From Paragonimus westermani (Eukaryota > Platyhelminthes > Trematoda > Plagiorchiida > Troglotrematidae), in contig QNGE01001227.1 of NCBI GenBank assembly GCA_008508345.1, positions 62,001 through 126,000 of the forward strand: 64,000 bases of DNA, read 5' to 3'. Of this stretch, positions 26,701-33,600 are shown one piece after another (positions within the stretch are counted from its first letter, which is position 1; each line of letters opens with the position of its first letter). The position numbers and the translations under genes are program-made. The notes beneath the pieces are model-generated. The model made no database searches, was not told the origin of the DNA, and saw nothing but the letters and a program-made list of their open reading frames with translations.

Positions 26701-29700
26701 GTTCCTACCTAGGCTGTTCCCTAAATAATTGACAATTGAGTCGATGTGGAGGCCCATGCATTACATGACGATAAGGCCATGCACTACGGGGTTATTTATA
26801 CTTCTGCATGTCCACGAAAGAAGACAAATTAATAAAGTATTTGTGTGTTAACCGAAAAGCTCCCAAAATTTTCTCTAACCGACTGTTCATTGGAATGCAC
26901 GCCAGGCAACCGTAAACAATTGAGTCCTCGGTTCTCTTAATCCGGTTCATGAAAACGGTAAGAACACAAACATTGCGGGGTGGTAACATTTCGATTCATC
27001 TCATCAGCCGCATACTGATTAAAAACAGAATGTATAAACAAAGACTCACGGCAACAATAGCTGAACAGAGTGAACTTTTTCAACAAAATAGTCAGAAGGC
27101 AAATTGCGATATGAATTCAGTTCACACACTCTCGTCATTCGTGAACTTGTGACTAACATGAAAACAATGGCAACGAGACTTAAATAAAACGATTGAGGGT
27201 AAAAATCGGACTGAGTCTTGATCTTTGCTCACGGCTAAACCAGCGTCAGGCGAAGATTGACAGTCAGTTGTTTTTGTGCGCATAGAACCGGCTATCGACA
27301 GCTGATCAACAATGCTTCCATATGCTTGAAAATTTGTGGGCTGCGAGCATTCATCAAGACCTTAAGAGAAGATGCGATATTGACACTGTGACCCGTGATC
27401 GATAAGTGCCTTGCAATGTATGAAGCGGAATTTCGTCCTCGGTGAGTGTCACCCATTAGGGGGTGAATCAGTGTAACTCTCAACCACTTGGGGATGTGCT
27501 CGTTGGCCCTGGTTTTAAGCATTATTTCTGTTTCACCAATGTGTATGTTTCCGCAGCTGCAGAAAAACTGATAGGTGCAATGGCTGGTAGAAAACTTTGA
27601 GATTTGCTTTTCGACTGGGAGTAGAGGTAACCTAGTGGTTTGTGTGAGCAGGACAATGTTTGCTCCATTATGCGCACATTTCAACGCGGCAATGGTCATC
27701 TTCCCAAAGACATTCATCAGACTACCACTTTTGATGGGGATATTGGTGTAGACAGCTTTTCAAAGGACTTCGACCATTGCATTTTCCGTAGGAGTAAGTT
27801 TGCTCTACTTCCGGATGAAAAGTACTAGGAATTTGTTAGCACGGAGCGTTTCATACAAAACTGCTTGTTCAGCTTGTAATCTATGTTCAGAGCATATTCT
27901 TAACGTTCTGTAAAACAGTATACGTACTAGTGTTTCACTACGCTCTATCTTGGCTATGGGCAATTCATCCGGCCACCAACGCATTCGTTGGCTTGTCGAT
28001 GTGCTCAAACCAGTTCGGAAATTGCTGTCACGACACTGTGCGCACGACACGTCCGACCTTGTAAACGTCTTGATGGGGGTTTCTGTGAGTTCAAAAACTG
28101 TATTCTATCAATGTGCGCTAGTATTCGCTTGCACGAATCTGTAAATTTTCTTTGCGGTTTTATTTCAGTTCAGAGTATTCAATTTCCATTTCCTCTTGAT
28201 TATTGCAAGAATCTAGTTTTCTTGTGTACAGAAAGCATTCGATTTGAGTTTGAAGTTGTTTTCAGGCAAACTGATAGAGTAGCCATGGGTAGCCCACTAG
28301 GCTCAACGTTAGCAAATGTTTTTCCTTGCAGTGACTGATAGACACATGTTTGGTAATATTTGCGTGGCTACTTTGTACGAAAGATACGTCGATGATATCT
28401 AGAATTTTACTGAGAGTGACAAGCTTCTTCCGTTTTCTAACCTTATGAACTCCATACATCCAGATTTGTCCGCCAATTATGAAACTGACTCGAACAGAAG
28501 TCTAGCTTTTGTAGACGTCTTGACGACACGCTGAATCGGTCGGTTTACCGCAAAGCCACTTGGAGTGGCCAATATCTGCAGTCCTGTAGCTGTGCAACCA
28601 CGACTTACGAACGCGATTGGGTTAAAAGTTTGTTTGATAGAGCGCGACAAATTTGCACAGACGATCGGCTGGCACAATAGGGACATTTCCTAACATAGCA
28701 TTACTTGCCAACGGATATCCGGATAAGTTCGTGTCCGTTCATAGCAAGAAAACAACGGAGAGACCTGCAGTTCACACAGCAAAGGAAACAGAGGGGATCA
28801 TAACACGACAGTCTACTGGAGGCTATTTGTCCACCATAGTACGTCATCAGTCTCAGTCAGCTGTGAGTCGCGCATACCCAGTAGCTGAATTGCGCCTCCC
28901 GTCATCAACTCAGGGAGTTAGTTATGGAAACGCTAAACGCGATGCACCTAACTATTCTGCTCTACATTTCGTTTAGGATTGCACATGCAGTTGTAGCGAT
29001 AGTTATATTAGCAGAACGGATCAGTGCTTGAGATAGCGCGTGACCGAACATCTCCAAAAACGAGTGATTCAGTCTACTGAGCAAACGAACAGCCAAAGCT
29101 GCAAGTGAAAACGAAACCCGGTGTCATCAATTGCGAAACACATCCTAGAGACAGGTCACAACGTCGACCTAACCAGGTCGTTTGCTCTATTGTTACGGCA
29201 CCCTAGCCCCCAAATTTTGGCAGGCAGTGAAACCGTGCTGATCAAACAAGGACATCCAGTGTTAGTTGAGCAAAATAAGTTGGTTCACAACGTCCACTTC
29301 TTGTGGTAGCGACATTGTGACCCAAAATTCACTGTAGTACGTACACTGTTTTACAGATTACAAGCTGAACAAGCAGTTTTGTATGAAACGCTCCGTGCTA
29401 ACAAATTCCTAGTACTTTTCATCCGGAAGTAGAGCAAACTTACTCCTACGGAAAATGCAATGGTCGAAGTCCTTTGAAAAGCTGTCTACACCAATATCCC
29501 CATCAAAAGTGGTAGTCTGATGAATGTCTTTGGGAAGATGACCATTGCCGCGTTGAAATGTGCGCATAATGGAGCAAACATTGTCCTGCTCACACAAACC
29601 ACTAGGTTACCTCTACTCCCAGTCGAAAAGCAAATCTCAAAGTTTTCTACCAGCCATTGCACCTATCAGTTTTTCTGCAGCTGCGGAAACATACACATTG

Positions 29701-31204
29701 GTGAAACAGAAATAATGCTTAAAACCAGGGCCAACGAGCACATCCCCAAGTGGTTGAGAGTTACACTGATTCACCCCCTACTGGGTGACACTCACCGAGG
29801 ACGAAATTCCGCTTCATACATTGCAAGGCACTTATCGATCACGGGTCACAGTGTCAATATCGCATCTTCTCTTAAGGTCTTGATGAATGCTCGCAGCCCA
29901 CAAATTTTCAAGCATATGGAAGCATTGTTGATCAGCTGTCGATAGCCGGTTCTATGCGCGCAAAAACAACTGACTGTCAATCTTCGCCTGACGCTGGTTT
30001 AGCCGTGAGCAAAGATCAAGACTCAGTCCGATTTTTACCCTCAATCGTTTTAGTTAAGTCTCGTTGCCATTGTTTTCATGTTAGTCACAAGTTCACGAAT
30101 GACGAGAGTGTGTGAACTGAATTCATATCGCAATTTGCCTTCTGACTATTTTGTTGAAAAAGTTCACTCTGTTCAGCTATTGTTGCCGTGAGTCTTTGTT
30201 TATACATTCTGTTTTTAATCAGTATGCGGCTGATGAGATGAATCGAAATGTTAACATCTCACAACGTTTGTCTCTTTGCTTGTTCGATGCCGAAAATTTG
30301 GTCACTGTTTTGGGATTGCTGACCACATCATCTGCATAAATCGTTGCAAAATTTGATTGTGCGTATGCATGAATGCCATGTGAATTCGTTGTAGGGTCTA
30401 AGGCGATACCGCCTCCTGTTGCACACCAGTACCAGTGATAAGCGAAGATTATGATTGAATACCAGTTTTGACAACCCTTTTGCATATATGACCGACAGCT
30501 TAGCTATGGATTTCGAGATCTGAAGTAGCTTTCCTCTTATCAACGTTATTAAGCAAGAGACAAGACAGGTGTATCACCTATTCACCAATGGGTTTGCCTA
30601 ACATAAGTGTCTATATATTGAGTCAGCATATCATTGTCTATCTTCAAACCTACGCCTGACTCGGATCTTGTCCAAACTGGACTATCTAACCACATTCTGC
30701 AGTTATAAATTTTCGAGTTCCACACCAACAACGCTGTACTCTGATGCAATTAACTAGAACAGATGTGTTGAGAGAAGGCAGGATGAAGTGTTGAAACTTG
30801 AAAACAATCGCTACTGGTCATTCATCTAGTATTTATGCGTGTACTTTCTCCTTGTTTACCCATATATTTCGTCGCTGTCAATTTAGATGAAGACTGGCTA
30901 CCATGTAACGTTTTTTTTTGCGTTATCCTTCTAATCAATTTATTCGAAACATTCAGTGTACATCGAAGGCAAATGGACTCGCAGATATTACCGAGACTGT
31001 GCAGTGACTGGAGTGATCGGTATGGAGGACGGACGGTGGTGTCTTGATCGTCGCGGTATCTATCGGGTCAAAGTACGCTACTGTAATTGTAACAATAAGA
31101 ATGGATGTAACGATGCCATTGGTGCCTCTCTTCAACCATTTGTGTTGGGCTTTTCACAGATCCTGATTTGTTTTCTTTATCGAGTTCTGACATCTGATGG
31201 TTGA
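5675..31204 (+). CDS. Ly6/uPAR (three-finger, Sleepless/Quiver-like) GPI-anchored surface protein, three exons
   Basis: Gene assembled as join(5675..5747, 5775..5942, 30957..31204), 489 nt, 162 residues plus TGA. Residues 1-24 are a signal peptide (KWETG followed by a VLFLIFIPLF core). The mature part has ten cysteines in Ly6 spacing: CYQC and three more in exon 2, then DCAV, GRWC, RYCNC and the diagnostic GCN in exon 3. A hydrophobic C-terminal stretch (FVLGFSQILICFLYRVL) suits a GPI-addition signal. Two N-glycosylation sequons (NRT, NYS) lie in exon 2. Known family role: extracellular modulators of channels and receptors, or surface coat proteins; the specific ligand is unknown. Both introns are phase 1 with GT-AG ends (G|GTACGT...CAG; A|GTGAGT...TTCAG). 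The large intron is packed with retroelements. The fit of phase, cysteine count and motif order makes this the only confident host gene in the window. Confidence 0.88.
5748..5774 (+). other. 27-nt GT-AG micro-intron in the Ly6-like gene
   Basis: This 27-base segment starts GTACGTG and ends GCAAAACAG. It contains an in-frame stop, so it must be removed to join the signal peptide to the Ly6 domain. Its removal joins codon positions 1 and 2-3 of a glycine. Very short introns of a few tens of bases are known from flatworms; this one would be at the low end. The inference rests on frame, signal peptide and splice consensus, not on transcript data. Confidence 0.72.
5775..5942 (+). CDS. Exon 2 of the Ly6-like gene (cysteines 1-5)
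   Basis: It follows acceptor TGCAAAACAG (AG at 5773-5774) and completes the split Gly codon. It encodes the N-terminal half of the Ly6 fold: KCYQCNS, then RCADHF, VPCPDD and SRCVKMIQE. It carries two sequons, NRT and NYS. The donor A|GTGAGT at 5943 is strong. Past that donor the unspliced frame runs on 29 codons without Ly6 character and stops at 6029. The spacing C-x2-C, RCAD and a KMIQ-like strand is what Sleepless/Quiver-type invertebrate Ly6 proteins show before their second half. Confidence 0.88.
6199..6231 (-). repeat. Three-unit 11-bp tandem array, left side of the foldback element
   Basis: The units GTCCTGTGTGT, GTCCTATGTGT and GTCCTGTGGGA are reverse complements of the right-side units. 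The array is flanked by ACCGTCC and GGACGGT, so it can also fold on itself into a small hairpin. Confidence 0.75.
6727..6792 (+). repeat. Six-unit 11-bp tandem array, right side of the foldback element
   Basis: The consensus is close to AGGACACTCAC. Units begin at 6727, 6738, 6749, 6760, 6771 and 6782 with one to four differences each. The array is inverted relative to that at 6199-6231. Confidence 0.85.
6812..9389. other. Intronic DNA without a recognised element
   Basis: Only short unrelated frames. The longest is a 152-codon minus-strand frame at 8486-8944 that I do not recognise and that has no clear splice context. A plus-strand string near 8035 (VIPADKS) faintly resembles the start of a Penelope reverse transcriptase but is too short to call. 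Confidence 0.5.
9390..10410 (-). mobile_element. Penelope-like element fragment: reverse transcriptase thumb and GIY-YIG nuclease
   Basis: Reading the minus strand downward from 10400: SKATWTGQY begins the last part of the reverse transcriptase, followed by LIERATKICSSDS and NGYPEQFIHKN. FKGDGVAETV then begins the linker near 10100. After a frameshift comes the GIY-YIG endonuclease, VCSCGTSYIGRTTRRL with RIREHQPVWL at about 9940-9855, ending in EAIAIRLFSPLLCAQK and a stop near 9585. A 3' region containing CCTGATGATGAAAAAACC follows to about 9390. The 5' half of the reverse transcriptase is missing. The element ends head-to-head against the RTE LINE near 10410. It is inactive. Confidence 0.82.
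10415..13845 (+). mobile_element. Near full-length but dead RTE-clade non-LTR retrotransposon
   Basis: Broken plus-strand frames give a complete RTE order. The N-terminus starts at 10420 (MVDRREHATADPSP). The apurinic endonuclease begins NIGAFNVRTLKQ near 10640, with IVVLAGDMNAHVGRLGG at 11085-11130 and PDSDHALV near 11385. A linker at 11605-11910 is followed by the reverse transcriptase from about 12050 (FKRNKSAGPDDLVSP), with EEQTGFCPGRGCIDHI near 12340 and GGVRQGYLLSPFLFN near 12620. The catalytic YADD is changed to YAVD at about 12752-12763. The C-terminal domain (RTVFADLGNLWRQGG, AVLIYGNETWPLRVEDV) runs to about 13600. It ends in an ATGATG-type tail at 13827-13843, as RTE elements do. 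At least six stops or frameshifts make it a pseudogene. Confidence 0.88.
13827..13843 (+). repeat. Trinucleotide 3' tail of the RTE element
   Basis: TATGATGATGATGGTGA marks the 3' end of the RTE LINE. This clade typically ends in short tandem repeats rather than poly(A). Confidence 0.7.
13846..14999. other. Intronic DNA, nothing recognised
   Basis: AT-rich sequence with short frames only, the longest about 87 codons (14052-14315, minus strand). No element motifs were found. Confidence 0.5.
15000..15730 (-). mobile_element. Possible CR1-like LINE tail
   Basis: On the minus strand from about 15720: WKLQTIEKTKTEFLLIS, then NGVFQVIWLTQDYYPLEISN, and near 15130-15050 LFRLVPLCNLRTH. These resemble, in order, the region after the catalytic site and the end of CR1/jockey-like ORF2 (a KTEFLLIS-like segment, a short linker and a LF.LVP..NLRGH-like end). 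No catalytic motif is retained. The match is by eye and moderate. Confidence 0.38.
15731..16779. other. Intronic DNA, nothing secure
   Basis: A plus-strand string FAAFDHVPYGGF near 15976-16011 resembles a LINE reverse transcriptase motif but has no supporting neighbours. Other frames are short and unrecognised. Confidence 0.45.
16780..18420 (-). mobile_element. Ty3/gypsy pol remnant: reverse transcriptase, RNase H, start of integrase
   Basis: Read on the minus strand. The reverse transcriptase start is at 18401 (EAEFEHVLPLGSIRPS, SPWKSPLQIMPKK). VDLVLTYSHIKVAPEDILKK and FSLTNAAQTF lie near 18180-18040. The expected YIDD strand near 18000 is degraded (SYLKNILVVSS). A post-RT connection follows at 17930-17660. 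RNase H traces are HPYAMFMLTADGTDVVVGVV near 17590, ELLAKYLSINHF near 17445 and VVQFTREIRHVSGIPNQV near 17280. A linker (NLAAFAVAQFSQPGF) is near 17170. The integrase opening KVHDEGFRHVHVELVGSSSP is near 16850. Several frameshifts and stops are present; no LTRs were found. The order matches gypsy pol (RT-RNaseH-IN), truncated within integrase. Confidence 0.82.
18421..22569. other. About 4.1 kb of intronic DNA, nothing recognised
   Basis: AT-rich. The longest frame is 97 codons (19145-19438, minus strand) and has no known domain. I see no transposon motif, RNA gene or clear tandem repeat here. Confidence 0.5.
22570..23160 (-). mobile_element. Penelope-like element scrap: GIY-YIG domain
   Basis: Minus strand from about 22900: a decayed YSFSCSMSYIGKRSR (the GIY-YIG core), then SIKEHVLQWLKTHLEA near 22840 (the family helix usually read as R/K-EH-P-WL), then SSIAGHSSNTES. 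It ends RALQFVEALAIQRNNLPSVC near 22690-22610, matching the conserved C-terminus (FAEALAI...LCVQK) of Penelope proteins. The thumb region farther upstream, to about 23160, is poor. It lies just downstream, in transcription sense, of the gypsy remnant at 23389. Confidence 0.62.
23389..26425 (-). mobile_element. Ty3/gypsy pol remnant, family A (protease to integrase)
   Basis: Minus strand order is complete for gypsy pol. An aspartic protease active site SLIVDTGSVQSYIP lies at about 26220-26180. The reverse transcriptase at 25965-25360 is an open 201-codon frame with STLDLKIAFLQIPLDEA, FLPFGLSVSPVMFQ and catalytic YQDDIIV. RNase H pieces include AVYWAVTRLCKYLFG near 24860. The integrase at 24179-23895 keeps SVTDNGTHF, with a frameshift at about 23935 before the third catalytic residue, which reads Asp (RADNFVR) instead of Glu. 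A C-terminal extension runs to the stop at 23389 (QRRSYNNPDFHLNC). Upstream gag or zinc knuckle was not found and no LTR pair was seen. It lies inside the Ly6 intron, antisense to the gene. Confidence 0.87.
26418..26584. repeat. 83-bp direct duplication separated by a single N
   Basis: Bases 26418-26500 are repeated as 26502-26584 with one difference (t at 26466, c at 26550). A lone N sits at 26501. The layout is what an assembler leaves when two overlapping contig ends are joined without merging, so this is probably an artefact and not biology. Confidence 0.85.
26585..26983. other. Intronic spacer, nothing recognised
   Basis: About 400 bp between the gypsy remnant and the Penelope inverted arm. 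It may contain the gypsy 5' part (gag or LTR), but no motif supports this. Confidence 0.45.
26984..27945 (-). mobile_element. Penelope-like 3' half, left arm of a large inverted repeat
   Basis: Minus strand from about 27945: SETLVRILFYRTLRIC and LQAEQAVLYETLRANKF (RT thumb). A stop is followed by a 141-codon open frame (27717-27292) with FSTSHCTYQFFCSCG, then GNIHIGETEIMLKTRANEH and IPKWL, a GIY-YIG domain. A 3' region of about 300 bp runs to 26984. The arm is nearly identical, inverted, to 29325-30253: the 141-residue frames differ at one residue, and the right arm lacks 27 bp present here near 27870-27910. It has no reverse transcriptase core, so it cannot move by itself. Confidence 0.88.
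27955..29310 (+). mobile_element. Penelope-like element (reverse transcriptase to GIY-YIG) between the inverted arms
   Basis: Plus strand. RT opening: WLVDVLKPVRKLLSR near 27985. Motif with TDRVAMGSPLGSTLANVF at 28270-28324. Catalytic YVDD followed by a stop at about 28386-28410. FTAKPLGVA/WSGQYLQ and SLFDRARQIC near 28545-28660. The GIY-YIG part is decayed (CSCSDSYISRTDQC near 28985), ending in SSIAKHILETGHNVDLTRSF at 29124-29183. Multiple stops and shifts. It is more decayed than the flanking arms, so it is probably the older insertion or another family. Confidence 0.82.
29325..30253 (+). mobile_element. Penelope-like 3' half, right arm of the inverted repeat
   Basis: The plus-strand copy of 26984-27945: VVRTLFYR, LQAEQAVLYETLRANKF, then a 141-codon open frame at 29520-29945 with the same GIY-YIG domain and a near-identical 3' region. 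Compared with the left arm it has a 27-bp deletion in the thumb (before ATTACAAGCTG at about 29356). The end carries GAAATGTTAACATCTCACAACG near 30246; a similar motif, GAAATGTTAACATATCGCAATC, closes the Penelope at 45704, so it probably marks a family 3' or terminal-repeat sequence. Confidence 0.87.
30254..30956. other. End of intron 2, nothing recognised
   Basis: About 700 bp between the inverted repeat and exon 3. It contains a T-rich tract at 30911-30919 in front of the acceptor, as expected for a polypyrimidine tract. Confidence 0.5.
30957..31204 (+). CDS. Exon 3 of the Ly6-like gene (cysteines 6-10 and GPI tail)
   Basis: Acceptor ATTCAG at 30951-30956 is preceded by a T-rich tract (nine T from 30911). 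The frame enters in phase 1, matching exon 2. It encodes YIEGKWTRRYYRDCAV, then GRWCLDRRGIYRVKVRYCNC and NKNGCNDA. This is the second half of a Ly6 domain ending in the conserved Cys-Asn, followed by a hydrophobic tail and TGA at 31202-31204. The nearest canonical AATAAA downstream is at 32303-32308, about 1.1 kb away, so the 3' end is uncertain. Exons 2 and 3 together give exactly the ten expected cysteines. Confidence 0.86.
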
Positions 31205-33404
31205 ATCTACCTCGTCGCTGTCTTCCTTGCTTCAATTTTGTCCCGTCGTTGATATATTCCACACACCGTTCTAATTTGTATCGTCAACTCTTGCGGACGA
31301 TTGTCAACATTGCACAGAAAAATTATGTAAATACGCTAGATAATGAAGCTAAACACAATGGTGATTTATATAACACTTTTGATTATGTTCTTGGTGGTTT
31401 ACAGCTAAAAAGCCTATGAATTGTTTGTGCAACATACTTAAGGTTCATCGGTGTAGAGGTACCAGTGTTTCTTGATAGGAAACTTTGAGATGTAAGACAT
31501 AATCTTGATGAGATGTTTTTGAGACAAATCCCGCCAAACAAACGGTGAAAAACCTACACCGATATGAACTTTTCGTTTCGCCTATACAAGGCACAAACAG
31601 ATGTTGCCGCGTTCCCTCTAATTCGCCGTGAAATCTTCCTCACCTCTCTAGTTGTGTTTGTTCGCTGATCTCGATTAATGTTTTCTGATCCAGTTCTTCA
31701 AAGGTAAGTAATTTTCGTTGCTTTATAACTCACGGTTACAAGTGCTACTGTTGTAAGCCAACAACTCGGGTTGCTAACTCAGTAAACGGGTACAGGTATG
31801 TGTTTCATAAATACAACGGACACAAACATTTATTTGCACCTGAAGGTAATCTTGTGGCGTCAGAGTTACAAATAACAACTTCTTGGATGAGAAACACAAT
31901 ATCTCACTGAATTTCACTCTAGTGTTCCTTATTTTGGTTTCCATCAGTGAATTCCATTGCAGTTCGTTCAACGGAGGGGTCACGTCTGCATTCAACGTTT
32001 CATGGGAGTAACAGTCATTACAACTCGTAGAGCAGTAAACAGATAGCATTTGAGATACCTGCGTGAGGAATGGCAACAGTGAGAGAAGCAAAGTACTGTA
32101 TTACAGAAAATGTGACAATGTTGCGATGTCTTTAACACGTGACCATTTTATCTCGATTATACAAACTACCGTTGACAGGCTGAAATGCGAGTCCTGTCGA
32201 GTGAATGATGAGGCCTGTTGTGACTGTGTACTTTACATTGTCATTAAGATTGTCATGACAAACCTGAATCGGGCAGGGGCATTTTCAAAAGGTTATCACT
32301 AGAATAAAACTAATCCAGGGAACAGGAGAAAGCAGGTTGTGCCGAGATGATATCTGGTTCTGCTTCAAATTCTATATGAATGTTCATTGACCATCTTACC
32401 GAACAGTGATCTGTATCCGCTTCCACTGTTGTTCTATAGCTGGCTAACGTTGTATCTGTGTGTATTGCATTTTTCCTAAAGATCTGCTAAGTCGACTTTT
32501 TTCATTGACTTTCGCTTGGATGAGATCGTGTGTGCGAAGTATTCTCTGTAAATTAAAAATGATGCTTCCGTAAACTCGGAGAAGTTCAGGTTTTCATAAT
32601 TTACTCCCTAAAGGACATTACGAAGCTGGTTCTGACCCTCAATTTGGTGGTTGCTGCCTATTTGGTTGGTGTAAATTCACCGATTTCCTATGCTATTATC
32701 AATTTGCACGACAGGATGGCGAAATCACGTGTTATATTTGTTACATCTTACCATCCGTAACGTTCTTAAGTTACCTTCCTGTCAAATGCATATAGGCTGC
32801 CCAATATAAGTGCGCGGCCATTCCTACCATTTTTGAGACCGGAGAAGACTCCCGACATGCGATCTTGTGTACTGCATGAAATCCCCTATTAGTTGTACAA
32901 AAACAGGACAACGAAAGTTCACAATCATTTGCATGGCTGATGTGTTTCCACGCACATTGGGCAGCAGTGCATTACCATTCGCCTTGAGGCCACGTCTCCC
33001 ATAGTGCCTACGCACTGTTGCAATAGTCGCTTCTGAACCTTCGTCTCCCTGGCGTTGAGACCTGCCTTTTGTTCGCCGAGAGCACGCATATACTACTCAA
33101 ACAAAGGTGCATTTTACACAACACTGTGATTTTCAGTGTCTTCGTATAACCATACAAATGATATTCACAAAACTCAGCATCCCACCACGTGTTTTGGTAC
33201 CAATAGGTTAGTATCCAGTGCGCCGATCACGTGACTATCGCCACCATAATTCTGCATTAGTAGGAAATCTGAGTTCGATACTGATAACCGACACTATGGA
33301 ACTTCTTAACGTACGCTAGTTTGGATAATTGTTCCAAAGGCAAACAGAGAGTTTGCCGAACACAATAAATGGGTTACTGATGAGTAGTCAACCGTGCCTA
33401 ATGT
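31205..33404. other. 3' flank of the Ly6-like gene, no other gene seen
   Basis: The 3' UTR must start here. The first exact AATAAA on the plus strand is at 32303-32308. The remaining frames are short (up to 105 codons, 31774-32091, minus strand) and not recognised. Confidence 0.5.
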
Positions 33405-33600
33405 GAGGTCAATGGCGCAGTGGTCAACACGGTTGCCTCATGATTGGAATGGCCGGAGTTCAAATCCCGGCCGTGACAAGGATATGCACTACTGATTAGC
33501 TCTAATGAGAGCGAAACTCGAGTCTAATGCTTCTTTTCGAAAGAGGCTGGCTGGAAAGTCTATCTGAATGCGAACGCTGCGATCAAGTGTGAGTGATGGT
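33405..33600 (+). repeat. tRNA-derived SINE, copy 1
   Basis: The head has pol III promoter boxes in tRNA-like spacing: A box TGGCGCAGTGGTCA (33413-33426) and B box GGAGTTCAAATCC (33455-33467). A tRNA-unrelated body follows (ATGCACTACTGATTAGCTCT, then GAGAGCGAAACTCGAG) and recurs in the copy at 48590. The acceptor and T stems are imperfect, so this is not a working tRNA gene. Confidence 0.72.

Larger units (their letters stand above)
5943..30956 (+). other. 25,014-bp intron 2 of the Ly6-like gene
   Basis: It is bounded by GTGAGT at 5943 and TTCAG ending at 30956, phase 1 on both sides. It carries elements from at least five families: a foldback/MITE-like element, RTE, CR1-like, Ty3/gypsy and Penelope, in both orientations. 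Its size is set mainly by these insertions; at least 14 kb of it is recognisable transposon. No internal host exon was found that keeps phase 1 to phase 1. Confidence 0.8.

Noticed and set aside
33405..33480. A functional tRNA gene
   Set aside because: The A and B boxes are good but acceptor and T stems have mismatches, and related copies with a shared non-tRNA body exist, so it is a SINE.
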